A stretch of 64,000 nucleotides of DNA from Comamonas resistens. Lineage in GTDB: Bacteria > Pseudomonadota > Gammaproteobacteria > Burkholderiales > Burkholderiaceae_C. Below the pieces are notes generated by a model. The model was not told where the DNA came from, did not search any database, and worked only from the letters and a program-made list of their open reading frames with translations. Where the stretch lies: positions 1,798,001-1,862,000 of the forward strand of contig NZ_CP125947.1 in the NCBI RefSeq assembly GCF_030064165.1. The letters are read 5' to 3'. Each line of letters opens with the position of its first letter. Positions within the stretch are counted from its first letter, which is position 1. This document shows positions 46,721 through 53,942 of this stretch, in pieces. The position numbers and the translations under genes are program-made.

Positions 46721-46762
46721 AAGCCTCCCCTGGTGCTGATGCGCTGGGGGAGGCTTTTTTTG
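46721..46762. terminator. Strong bidirectional terminator after the lysis genes
   Basis: AAGCCTCCCC/GGGGAGGCTT, 16-base loop, TTTTTTTG on plus; TTTTTATTTG on minus. It ends the late operon and the leftward conversion operon. Confidence 0.88.
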
Positions 46763-46772
46763 TTTGTGCCGC

Positions 46773-46958
46773 TTATTCGTATCCGATGGGCTTGATGTTG
46801 TGCTCTAGGGCGGCGCAGGCTAGGGCCAGCCACTGCGGTAGATTGGGGTCTTTCAGATACCTCGCGTATGTGGCCCGACTGAGTCCTAACGCATTGGCAG
46901 CGGAGACATATGTGAAGTCAAGGCGCTTTTGCCAAGCCTCTAAATCACTGTTTTTCAT
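46773..46958 (-). CDS. Small HTH protein, 61 aa
   Basis: MKNSDLEAWQKRLDFTYVSA then ANALGLSRATYARYLKDPNL and PQWLALACAALEH. The turn ALGLSRATYARYLKD is a lambda-repressor-type HTH. It overlaps the RHH gene by 14 bases. Probably a regulator of the right-end conversion genes. Confidence 0.78.
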   Translation of the reverse strand: MKNSDLEAWQKRLDFTYVSAANALGLSRATYARYLKDPNLPQWLALACAALEHNIKPIGYE

Positions 46959-47097
46959 TCTTGGCTGCTCTGTCGAGTTGCTCGAGTATCCAGGGCACCA
47001 GCTTCTTGCCTTCTGCTTGCGCGGCCTTCACGTAGCTGGTTTTTTGAGACATGGGCAGAGTGAATTGAATCGTGCCTTGCTTTTCTTCGTCTGCCAT
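46945..47097 (-). CDS. Ribbon-helix-helix protein, 50 aa
   Basis: MADEEKQGTIQFTLPMSQKT strand and SYVKAAQAEGKKLVPWILEQ helices suggest a RHH fold. AGGAAGGCAT precedes the start. With the HTH gene it forms a two-regulator pair; the palindrome at 47,772 may be its site. Confidence 0.75.
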   Translation of the reverse strand: MADEEKQGTIQFTLPMSQKTSYVKAAQAEGKKLVPWILEQLDRAAKNEKQ

Positions 47098-47110
47098 ATG
47101 CCTTCCTTGG

Positions 47111-47335
47111 TTAGGTTCTTGTTCTGACTGCGGCAGGGATGTGGGCCATGGCCTTGTCCGCGCCGACAATGACATACGGTGTGCTTTCAGACAGCGCCCA
47201 CTTGAGCGCATCTGCTGCCGCATTGCCTGCGTCCCACAGGTTTGTGTTGTAGCCAACGCGGCTACGTGGGCTTGGCCCTGTTGGGTCGCTGACGCAGTAC
47301 CTGCTGCCCTTTTCTGTGATTGTGATGACGCGCAT
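47111..47335 (-). CDS. Hypothetical protein, 74 aa
   Basis: MRVITITEKGSRYCVSDPTG, RVGYNTNLWDAGNAAADALK and STPYVIVGADKAMAHIPAAV. Compact alpha/beta pattern without known family. Its gene sits 4 bases after the 109-aa gene, in the same leftward operon. Confidence 0.65.
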   Translation of the reverse strand: MRVITITEKGSRYCVSDPTGPSPRSRVGYNTNLWDAGNAAADALKWALSESTPYVIVGADKAMAHIPAAVRTRT

Positions 47336-47339
47336 GCTG

Positions 47340-47669
47340 TCAGTCTTTCTGGGTCGCGGCTTGTTCGAACTGGCGCCGGATCAACTGCGATGCAACACCG
47401 TAGGCGAACGAGTACGCGGGGGCTCCTGGCTCTGCGATGTGGTCTTGCAGGATTTTGTAGGCCTTGCCCACAGCATCGCTGTAGCTGAATAGCGTGCTGC
47501 TTGCGAACAGCTCTTGCAGCTCGGGTGAGTCGTAGAATGATTGCACGGTCGTGCCCGTCACATCGAAATACTGTCGGTATTCCTTCTCGCTCGCGCGAAT
47601 CACCACGAACCACAGACCGGGTTTTTCTTCTACTGGATCGCCTACGCTGTATGAACTGAGTTTTGCCAT
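47340..47669 (-). CDS. Hypothetical protein, 109 aa
   Basis: MAKLSSYSVGDPVEEKPGLW then FVVIRASEKEYRQYFDVTGT and a helical part LLFSYSDAV-like ending with KD. GAAGGAGTAGATC precedes the start. It is the first gene of the leftward conversion operon. Unrecognised; a host-altering or defence role is possible only by position. Confidence 0.68.
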   Translation of the reverse strand: MAKLSSYSVGDPVEEKPGLWFVVIRASEKEYRQYFDVTGTTVQSFYDSPELQELFASSTLFSYSDAVGKAYKILQDHIAEPGAPAYSFAYGVASQLIRRQFEQAATQKD

Positions 47670-47771
47670 GATCTACTCCTTGTGATTGATCGCTGCCTGT
47701 GCGGCAGAAGGTAAGGGTCCGGGTTCCGCCCGGTCGGTGGACTGCTTGTTTGCGGTCCATGTGGATTAATG

Positions 47772-47790
47772 TAGTCTCATATTGAGACTA
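47772..47790. promoter_or_regulatory. Palindromic operator between divergent conversion genes
   Basis: TAGTCTCA and TGAGACTA, 8-bp perfect arms with TAT between. It lies in the intergenic region between 47669 and 47869, and the likely binder is the small RHH or HTH protein. Confidence 0.65.
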
Positions 47791-47868
47791 ATGCAAGCGT
47801 TATTTTACGAGTGCAAACCCTGTGGAGGGTCAGAGCAACTCACGCTCGCGCAACTGCACAATCCCTGC

Positions 47869-48360
47869 ATGACCGCCGAATACCACCCCAATATCTGCAC
47901 AGAGTGCGGCAAGCCCATCATCCTGGGTGCTCGTGCAAAGACCTGCTCCGAGAAGTGCCGCAGAGCCCGCTTGCGTAAGCAAAAACGCTTGCTCTATGAA
48001 AAGAATCGCGGCACGGATCACTTTAAAGCGCAGCAAGCAAAAGCCGTGGCTCGTCGCAAAGAACGGCGCGCGACTGATCCCGAGTTCGATGCCCAGGCCG
48101 CAGAAGCTGGCAAGAAGGCTGTCATCAAGGCTGTAGCAAAGCGCAATGCAGACCCAGACCGCCGCGCAGATCAGCTCAAGAAAATGCGTGACTGGAAGGC
48201 TTCTGCGTCAGAAGAGCAGAAAGAAAAGATGCGGGAAGCAAACCGGCGTTGGTATGCTGAGCTGAGCCCAGAGGCCAAGGCCGCGCTGATCGCCGAGAAG
48301 TCGGAAAAGCGCCGGCAGCGCAACGCAGCTAAAAAGGCGCAGGAGCCTCAGCGGGCCTGA
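47869..48360 (+). CDS. Zinc-ribbon and basic coiled-coil protein, 163 aa
   Basis: MTAEYHPNICTECGKPIILG with RAKTCSEKCRRARLRKQKRL is a CxxC...CxxxC zinc ribbon; the rest is a long Lys/Arg/Ala-rich helix (KKAVIKAVAKRNADPDRRAD...). It may bind nucleic acid. ATG 47869 is preferred to one 29 codons upstream, whose N-terminus lies over the operator region. Confidence 0.72.
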   Translation: MTAEYHPNICTECGKPIILGARAKTCSEKCRRARLRKQKRLLYEKNRGTDHFKAQQAKAVARRKERRATDPEFDAQAAEAGKKAVIKAVAKRNADPDRRADQLKKMRDWKASASEEQKEKMREANRRWYAELSPEAKAALIAEKSEKRRQRNAAKKAQEPQRA

Positions 48361-48539
48361 CGCTGCTCCCGTGTCAATTTGCGCCAGTCCCATGGTGCAA
48401 TCGGCTCTGAATCTCGCCACAGGCCGACGCGGCGGGCCTTAGCCTCCTGCTCGGCAAATTCATACTCACCACAGCGGGCTGTCAGGGTGTCGCCGTCTGA
48501 GATGCCGACGACGAGGCAGACAAGGATGGTTGTAAGCAT
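48348..48539 (-). pseudogene. Thermonuclease-like gene with its core deleted
   Basis: MLTTILVCLVVGISDGDTLT, then ARCGEYEFAEQEAKARRVGL and RDSEPIAPWDWRKLTREQR. The signal-like start, the SDGDTLT strand and the C-terminal (Y)EFAEQEAKARRVGLW...PWDW motif are those of secreted staphylococcal-nuclease-like proteins, but the roughly 70 residues with the catalytic Arg-Glu-Arg between them are missing. The deletion keeps the frame, so a short inactive protein could still be made. Confidence 0.6.
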
Positions 48540-48655
48540 AAAAGTCGGTGGTTTTTATGGGAATAAGGCTGCGAGAGCCGCGCCATAGCTACAGCCTAGA
48601 CGTTTCAAATATTCCCGCAAAGCGGCTGAAACCCGCATGGATGCTCAATTGTTAT

Positions 48656-48705
48656 GCGGACTTTTAATCCGTTGGTCGCGAGTTCGAATCTCGCAGGACC
48701 CACCA
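48656..48705 (+). other. Right attachment site: 3' part of a tRNA-Lys(TTT) gene
   Basis: GCGGA-CTTTTAA-TCCGT is a full anticodon arm, followed by the GCGAG/CTCGC T arm and GGACCC ACCA acceptor end. The 5' half is replaced by unrelated sequence. This is the usual outcome when a phage integrates into the 3' end of a tRNA gene. The intact tRNA-Lys should be at the other end of the prophage, outside the window. Confidence 0.82.
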
Positions 48706-48713
48706 GAATACTT

Positions 48714-48748
48714 AAGCCGCTACAGCTTTTAAAGCTGTAGCGGCTTTT
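48714..48748. terminator. Terminator following the tRNA-Lys fragment
   Basis: Fifteen-base perfect arms, AAGCCGCTACAGCTT and complement, then TTTTATG. It is the presumed terminator of the host tRNA gene. Confidence 0.85.
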
Positions 48749-48879
48749 ATGTTTTATTCCCGCAGTGGAAGTGTGCGTCACTTCGGGAAAGTGTGTTTAG
48801 AACCCCTTGATCGCTTGCACTCCTGTGCTGTGGTGGCGGTATTGGCACGCAATTCCGGCAGGCTTCCGTGCTTTTCCTT

Positions 48880-49043
48880 GTTCGGTCAGCGGACCATGCT
48901 GCTCGCCACACGGCGGTGCCCAGTGCTACAGAGCGTTCCGGCACCGCACTCGATAAATACCGTCTTTTGCAGCGCATTCTCCAGCACCTGCAGATCGCCT
49001 GCCAGCTCTCGGCAATGCGATAAATGATCACGTTTTTGACCAT
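48880..49043 (-). pseudogene. 5' fragment of a second rdgC
   Basis: ATG 49043 opens MVKNVIIYRIAESWQ, very near to MFKNMIVYRIAESWQ of the prophage rdgC. A missing G in TGGCAGG(G)CGATCTG shifts the frame; in the other frame LQVLENALQKTVFIECGA matches. Similarity fades by 48,880, so only about 55 codons remain. Confidence 0.85.
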
Positions 49044-49183
49044 GAGGGTTTCGGAAAACAAAGCTCGTTGGCAGCGGGGTGGGATATGAATGGGGTAGGA
49101 AAGTGGCAATTCAACAAACACTTACAAGAGAGCGCGTGCGGCAGGATTAGCCTGAGAAAACTCCAATTTTTCAAGGAGTTACC

Positions 49184-49411
49184 ATGAAATCCCTACTTTT
49201 AATTGCTGCAGTTGTTGGTGTGCTGGCGGGTTGCTCGATGATGCCGGAGCGGGATTCCGGGCGCATGCATGACCAACGTGCCGACCAGATGATGGGAGGC
49301 AGTGATATTCGCTATGAATGGGGGCGTGGGGCATATCAAGGCCCAGGCAGCATGCCGCAGTGGTCCGGCGGGGATGACACTTCTGGAGGCCTTGGCTGGC
49401 GCCATGATTAA
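49184..49411 (+). CDS. Small lipoprotein, 75 aa
   Basis: MKSLLLIAAVVGVLAGCSMM with the lipobox LAGC at Cys17, then a polar part rich in Met, Gly, Asp and Trp (GRMHDQRADQMMGGSDIRYE). TCAAGGAGTTACC precedes the start. Its intact reading frame among fossils suggests selection. Function unknown; it would be anchored in the outer or inner membrane. Confidence 0.78.
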   Translation: MKSLLLIAAVVGVLAGCSMMPERDSGRMHDQRADQMMGGSDIRYEWGRGAYQGPGSMPQWSGGDDTSGGLGWRHD

Positions 49412-49479
49412 TCACAGCAGAACTGTATCTTGCGCAACCAGTTGGCGCACCGATGTTTCGTGCCAGGCACCTCAAGGTG

Positions 49480-49560
49480 CTTCTTTCAGTCACTGCACGG
49501 TCTTGTCATCCAGCCACTCGTGCAGGCCCGGGCAGATGAATTCATCGCGCTGGCGTTTGA
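49480..49560 (-). pseudogene. Dead copy of the CPG-patch phage frame
   Basis: Reads RDEFICPGLHEWLDDKTVQ then TGA in place of the TGC codon, then LKEAP. It matches the 6,210-6,300 region of the prophage at most DNA positions. The wider stretch 49,412-50,269 contains no other confident gene, only a leftward hairpin at 49,901. Confidence 0.65.
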
Positions 49561-49745
49561 CCAGCGCTGGTGGTTCGTCGGTTTGGACATTGGGTGCGGG
49601 CAGCAGGACGCCAACGGATCGCCAGCAGGGAGTCAGGAATCGTTTTCTGCATGAGTCGTCTCCAGCTTTGCATGGAATATCGGTGTAGCGCTTATTGGAA
49701 CGGCGCTGGAGGCTATCAAATTTGATGATTCAAAGAGGTCAGGCC

Positions 49746-49850
49746 TCAAGCGTGAGAGATCAGCATGGCCGCGCCGACCAGGCAGAAGAGGGCGAAGCCG
49801 ACTAGAAGCCACTGAGCTTTCAGTCTGCGGCCTGAATTGGGGATTGGTAA
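49746..49850 (-). CDS. Possible short membrane peptide (low confidence)
   Basis: The end of a longer leftward frame codes NSGRRLKAQWLLVGFALFCL then VGAAMLISHA, a convincing basic-plus-TM segment. No clear start or ribosome site exists downstream of the terminator at 49,901, so it could be the remnant of a membrane gene. Confidence 0.25.
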   Translation of the reverse strand, partial: LPIPNSGRRLKAQWLLVGFALFCLVGAAMLISHA

Positions 49851-49900
49851 GTACAGGGCTTGGGTACGTGGTGGTGCATGCGATCCGATGAGCAAAGAAA

Positions 49901-49925
49901 AGCCCGCGAGCGGTTGCTGCGGGCT
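49901..49925 (-). terminator. Leftward intrinsic terminator in the fossil region
   Basis: AGCCCGC/GCGGGCT with TTTTCTTTG on the minus strand, the same style as the hairpins in the prophage early operon. Confidence 0.55.
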
Positions 49926-50269
49926 TGAATAAAGAACCGATGCCCTTTTGAGGAATGCCAGGGGAAGTGATTGAGAGGGAGGGAGGAGATTCCCTGGCTC
50001 GGTTTGAAAAGATGGATGCTGTTGTACACCATTTGGCATGACCACGGTTCGTCGTCGACGCGCTGGCCGCGCTGAAGATCGTAATTGCCGCTTGCCCTGG
50101 ATTATTTCAGGGCTCAAATGTTTGTCTGAGTGGTCATGGCTGATGGTTCTGCTCTATCGCAGCGAGCATGGGCGCATGTTTGGGTGGTTGAAAATGTCTT
50201 ACAAATTGGCCGCGGGTATTTTTTGCTCGAGGCTTAGATTTGAAACGTCTACCAACTAGAGAGAAAACT

Positions 50270-50443
50270 ATGAAAAAACTGATTGCCTTTGCTGCCGCAG
50301 CGCTGATGCTGACTGGCTGCGTCATTGCGCCCCCGTATTACGATAACGGGCGTGGGCATGGCCGCGGCAACGGCCAAGGTCAGGATTACGACGATGGCGG
50401 CTATCACTGCCCTCCAGGTCAGGCCAAGAAAGGTCGCTGCTGA
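50270..50443 (+). CDS. Small Gly/His-rich lipoprotein, 57 aa
   Basis: MKKLIAFAAAALMLTGCVIA with lipobox LTGC, then PPYYDNGRGHGRGNGQGQDY and CPPGQAKKGRC. Short lipoproteins ending CPPGQAKKGxC are common in betaproteobacteria and of unknown function. AGAGAGAAAACT precedes the start; the 10 codons upstream are not used. A terminator follows at 50,488. Confidence 0.85.
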   Translation: MKKLIAFAAAALMLTGCVIAPPYYDNGRGHGRGNGQGQDYDDGGYHCPPGQAKKGRC

Positions 50444-50487
50444 TCAGATCAGCGACATCGTCGTTGTTCGCATCCCATCCAAAAAAC

Positions 50488-50520
50488 AAAGCGTCCTTGA
50501 TTGAGGGCGCTTTTGTTTTT
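50488..50520 (+). terminator. Intrinsic terminator after the lipoprotein gene
   Basis: AAAGCGTCCT and AGGGCGCTTTT arms (one wobble pair) then TTTTGTTTTT. Confidence 0.7.
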
Positions 50521-50722
50521 GGCCCCGCACTTGGCGCCTATGGCAGCAGCGGGTGGTTGCCGCGACGGATAAGACCTAGAAAGGCGGGTTAATTAAAGTC
50601 AGGCAAAACCAGCCTGTTGGAGATGCAGGCAAAAAAGCCCGCACTATGCAAGCTGTCTCAGATTGCGGTTTAACAACCAAAGGAGGAGCATTCAGGTATC
50701 ACGCACTTCAAGGAGAGCGGCG

Positions 50723-50818
50723 ATGTCTACCTTCATGTTGCAACTGGTTGGTCTGTGGATCGTGATGGTGCTCGTGGCCTTGGTGATCTACGAGGTCAGG
50801 GACGATTGGCAGGCGTAA
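50723..50818 (+). CDS. Small membrane protein, 31 aa
   Basis: MSTFMLQLVGLWIVMVLVAL followed by VIYEVRDDWQA: one TM helix with a charged tail, in the manner of CydX-like or similar small proteins. AGGAGAG lies at ideal distance before the ATG. Too short for usual ORF cut-offs. Its host is the flanking region between the prophage fossil and rimO. Confidence 0.6.
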   Translation: MSTFMLQLVGLWIVMVLVALVIYEVRDDWQA

Positions 50819-51398
50819 AAAGGCCCATCCCTTGTTTTGCCGGGCCATATTCGGTTGGGTTGGGTGTTTTGTATTGTGTGGAGCACCATGGAGTCGAGTC
50901 CGGCGGAAATGGCTGTTCGGGCAATGCACCCCACATCTTCGCTTGGAATCGTCCTAGTCAGGTAGCCGTTGAGCGGCCATAGCAAGCACTTGCCGTTGCG
51001 CAGCTTTGCCTCCATGTCGCTTGGCCTAGTTTGGCTGCCCCGTGCCTGAACGCGTCCAGCTTCATGATCTCCGATCAAGGGTGAAATATTCCTGTCACAT
51101 GGGCGAGGCATGATGCATATCGCTGGGTTCTGGTTGTAGCACTGAAAGATGGCTTGACCCCTGGCGCCAATTCCAGAGCCCCTGCCGAGATGGTGGGGGC
51201 TTTTTCATTGCCGGGTGGCCCAAAGTGAAAAGTATCCCCTTCTCGACGGGGTAGCGATCCACATGTAGTGGGGGTGTGGGGCATTTCCCAAGGCCGTCGC
51301 GGAGCATGGGCTTGAAAGGGCGGCAAGGCCTTTGTGGGAGCCCGGTGGTAAAATGGCGCGATAAATCTGCTGGATCCGCGTTGAGGCTGGATTGTGAA

Positions 51399-51447
51399 AT
51401 GGATGCTGAGTCCGTTGGTTGCGAGCTTGAGTTTCGCAGGACCCGCT
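51399..51447 (+). pseudogene. Decayed tRNA-Lys 3' end (old attachment site)
   Basis: TCCGTTGGTTGCGAG and TTTCGCAGGACCC align with TCCGTTGGTCGCGAG and TCTCGCAGGACCC at 48,668-48,701. The T arm is disrupted and the anticodon loop lost. ATGGATGCT upstream is also shared with the 48.64 kb site. Confidence 0.72.
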
Positions 51448-51456
51448 AGATGACAG

Positions 51457-51488
51457 GCGCTGCAGCTCTTGATGCTGTAGCGCTTTTT
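51457..51488 (+). terminator. Terminator after the decayed tRNA end
   Basis: GCGCTGCAG/CTGTAGCGC, TTTTTCG; similar in sequence and place to the terminator at 48,714. Confidence 0.7.
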
Positions 51489-51611
51489 CGTTTATCTCTT
51501 TGTTGTTCGCTTTGGCTCCAGGTGAGCCTGAACGATGAGGTTGCGCTTGCTGATGGAGTGGCGGAGCCGCCCTCTGTGTGAACCTGGCGCTAGTGCTGCT
51601 GGAAAAATCAA

Positions 51612-53018
51612 ATGAACTCAACCGATTCTGTGAGCCCCGCGCAAACGACCACCCCCAAGGTCGGCTTCGTGTCGCTGGGCTGTCCCAAGGCCTTGACCGA
51701 TTCCGAGCTGATCCTGACCCAGCTCAGCGCCGAGGGTTACCAGACCTCCAAGACCTTTGAAGGCGCGGATCTGGTGATCGTCAATACCTGCGGCTTTATC
51801 GACGATGCCGTCAAGGAAAGCCTGGACACGATTGGCGAGGCTCTGGCCGCCAATGGCAAGGTGATCGTGACCGGTTGCCTGGGCGCCAAGGCTGGCAAAG
51901 AGGGCGGCAGCAGCATGGTGGCCGAAGTGCATCCCAGCGTGCTGGCTGTGACCGGCCCCCATGCCACGCAGGAGGTGATGGACGCGGTGCACACCCACCT
52001 GCCCAAGCCGCACGACCCGTTTGTCGATCTGGTGCCCGGCAGCTTTGGCGATGCCGGCATCAAGCTCACGCCCAAGCACTATGCGTATCTGAAGATCTCC
52101 GAAGGCTGTAACCACCGCTGCACCTTCTGCATCATTCCCAGCATGCGTGGCGATCTGGTGTCGCGTCCGATTGGCGATGTGCTCAAGGAAGCCAAGGCGC
52201 TGTTTGAGGGCGGTGTCAAGGAGCTGCTGGTGATCAGCCAGGACACTTCCGCCTATGGCGTGGACATCAAGTACCGCACGGGTTTCTGGGATGGCAAGCC
52301 CGTCAAGACCCGCATGCTGGAGCTGGCCGAGGAGCTGGGCAATCTGGCCAAGCAACACGGCGCCTGGGTGCGCCTGCACTATGTGTATCCCTACCCCACG
52401 GTGGACAATGTTCTGCCGCTGATGGCCGAAGGCAAGATCCTGCCCTACCTCGACGTGCCGCTGCAGCACAGCCATCCCGATGTCTTGAAGCGCATGAAGC
52501 GCCCTGCCTCGGGCGAGAAGAACCTGGATCGCATCCGAGAGTGGCGCAAGATCTGCCCCGAATTGGTGATTCGCTCCACCTTCATTGCCGGCTTCCCTGG
52601 CGAGACCGAAGAAGAGTTCGAGCACCTGCTGAACTTCATCCGTGAAGCCGAGATCGATCGCGCCGGCTGCTTTGCCTATAGCCCCGTCGAAGGCGCTACC
52701 GCCAACGATCTGCCAGGCATGCTGCCCGAGGAAGTGCGCGAGGCACGCCGTGCCCGTTTCATGGAAGTGGCGGAAGAGGTTTCCACCGCACGCCTGCAGC
52801 GCCGCGTGGGTCAGGTGATGAAGGTCATCGTCGACAAGGCCGTGAGTCTGGGCAAGAAGGGTGGCATTGGCCGTACCTATGCCGATGCGCCAGAGATTGA
52901 CGGCGTGGTGCATATCCAGCCGCCTGAAAAGGCCAGCAAGACCTACAAGGTGGGCGAGTTGATCAGCGTGCGCATCGTGGGCACGCAAGGTCATGACCTG
53001 GTGGGTGTGCCGGTTTGA
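51612..53018 (+). CDS. rimO: RimO, ribosomal protein S12 methylthiotransferase
   Basis: 468 residues. RimO adds a methylthio group to Asp89 of ribosomal protein S12, using SAM and two iron-sulfur clusters. [20 protein letters not shown] holds the first UPF0004 Cys, [16 protein letters not shown] the second, GCLGAK the third; the radical-SAM motif [20 protein letters not shown] follows, and [11 protein letters not shown] opens the TRAM domain. Complete length. The start is weakly supported by GGAAAAATCAA. It stands alone, with the old attachment site just upstream. Confidence 0.97.
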   Translation: MNSTDSVSPAQTTTPKVGFVSLGCPKALTDSELILTQLSAEGYQTSKTFEGADLVIVNTCGFIDDAVKESLDTIGEALAANGKVIVTGCLGAKAGKEGGSSMVAEVHPSVLAVTGPHATQEVMDAVHTHLPKPHDPFVDLVPGSFGDAGIKLTPKHYAYLKISEGCNHRCTFCIIPSMRGDLVSRPIGDVLKEAKALFEGGVKELLVISQDTSAYGVDIKYRTGFWDGKPVKTRMLELAEELGNLAKQHGAWVRLHYVYPYPTVDNVLPLMAEGKILPYLDVPLQHSHPDVLKRMKRPASGEKNLDRIREWRKICPELVIRSTFIAGFPGETEEEFEHLLNFIREAEIDRAGCFAYSPVEGATANDLPGMLPEEVREARRARFMEVAEEVSTARLQRRVGQVMKVIVDKAVSLGKKGGIGRTYADAPEIDGVVHIQPPEKASKTYKVGELISVRIVGTQGHDLVGVPV

Positions 53019-53140
53019 TGACTGGTTAAAAAGTGAGCTGCTGGCGCTTGCTCCGATTCGGTCTCAGGGATTAAAAGCCCTAAGATCAAGGCGTATCAAG
53101 CGCAAGCAGCTATCACTTTTCTGTGAGGTGGATATGAAAA

Positions 53141-53165
53141 AGGCTTCCCTAGGGAAGCCTTTTTG
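53141..53165. terminator. Bidirectional terminator between rimO and efp
   Basis: AGGCTTCCC/GGGAAGCCT with 2-base loop, A-run before and TTTTT after, serving both converging genes. Confidence 0.85.
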
Positions 53166-53197
53166 CATGGTGCGCAGCCGTCAAGGCTGCAGCGCCA

Positions 53198-53752
53198 TTA
53201 CACGCGCTTGCGGTATTCGCCGGTGCGAGTGTCGATTTCGATCTTGTCTTCTTGGGACACGAACAGGGGCACGGCCACTTCGAAGCCGGTAGCGATCTTG
53301 GCGGGCTTGAGCACCTTGCCGGATGTGTCGCCCTTGACGGCGGGCTCGGTCCAGGTGATTTCGCGCACGATGGTGGTGGGCAGTTCGACGGAGATGGCCT
53401 TGCCGTCGTAGAACACCACTTCGGCAGTCATGCCGTCTTCCAGGTAGTTCAGTGCGTCAGCCATGTTTTCGGCTTCGACTTCATACTGGTTGAACTCTTC
53501 GTCCATCCACACGTACATGGGGTCGGCGAAGTAGGAGTAGGTGCAATCCTTCTTGTCCAGGATCACGTTGTCGATCTTGTCGTCGGCCTTGAACACGTTT
53601 TCCGTGCCGAAATTGCCGATCAGGCTCTTGAGCTTCATGCGCACGGTAGCAGCGCCACGGCCGCCACGAGCGTATTCGGTCTTCAGAACGATCATGGGGT
53701 CCTTGCCGAACATGATCACATTGCCTGCGCGGATTTCTTGAGCGATTTTCAT
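53198..53752 (-). CDS. efp: Elongation factor P, EarP-type with Arg32
   Basis: 184 residues. EF-P rescues ribosomes stalled at polyproline. The tip loop reads [11 protein letters not shown] with Arg32 at the modification site, where EF-P of the EpmA type has Lys. Arg32 is rhamnosylated by EarP, whose gene is next upstream. [20 protein letters not shown] and the [17 protein letters not shown] domain follow. The start ATG is preceded by AGGCAAGCCATG-type context. Confidence 0.97.
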   Translation of the reverse strand: MKIAQEIRAGNVIMFGKDPMIVLKTEYARGGRGAATVRMKLKSLIGNFGTENVFKADDKIDNVILDKKDCTYSYFADPMYVWMDEEFNQYEVEAENMADALNYLEDGMTAEVVFYDGKAISVELPTTIVREITWTEPAVKGDTSGKVLKPAKIATGFEVAVPLFVSQEDKIEIDTRTGEYRKRV

Positions 53753-53942
53753 GGCTTGCTTGCGTTTGAAAGGTTGGAGCCGCTCTACACGGCAGGCAAG
53801 CTGTTCGCAATGGTTGCGCGGAGCAACGCATCAAAAGTGCGGCGGCGGGGCCTGCCGCGTGTACCGCGGCGGGGCGCGACCCTGAAGGCTTGACCGTCCG
53901 GCTGACCAGTCGCGAAGCCCTCAGAGAGGCAAAACGTCGATT

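Larger units (their letters stand above)
1..48705. mobile_element. Temperate siphovirus prophage (left end outside window)
   Basis: This stretch has the full temperate-phage order: leftward recombination operon, CI/Cro switch, replication genes, NinG and a Q-like gene, then terminase, portal, scaffold, coat, connectors, tail, fibre and lysis genes, and a conversion region ending at a tRNA-Lys 3' fragment. No integrase is visible, so it probably lies left of base 1 beside the intact tRNA gene. The coat resembles P22 gp5, while the long tape measure and frameshifted G/GT chaperones indicate a long non-contractile tail. No essential head, tail or lysis gene visible here is broken, so the phage may be intact. 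Confidence 0.93.
48706..51447. mobile_element. Decayed relative of the prophage at the same site
   Basis: Bounded by the tRNA-Lys 3' end at 48,705 and a degenerate one at 51,399-51,447. It holds an rdgC fragment, a dead CPG-patch frame and host-looking lipoprotein genes. The order CPG patch then rdgC on the minus strand matches 6,300 to 5,210 of the intact prophage. Confidence 0.6.
50819..51598. other. Non-coding stretch before rimO
   Basis: No convincing gene. It holds a hairpin near 51,176-51,209 with TTTTTC, the decayed tRNA-Lys end (51,399-51,447) and its terminator. Confidence 0.55.

Noticed and set aside
48600..48705. A complete functional tRNA-Lys gene
   Set aside because: Only the anticodon, T and acceptor 3' parts are present; the 5' acceptor strand GGGTCCT and a paired D arm are missing, although GCTCAATTGTTA faintly recalls a D arm.
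51618..52994. A 458-codon frame opposite rimO
   Set aside because: Codon-bias shadow; the plus strand has all RimO motifs.
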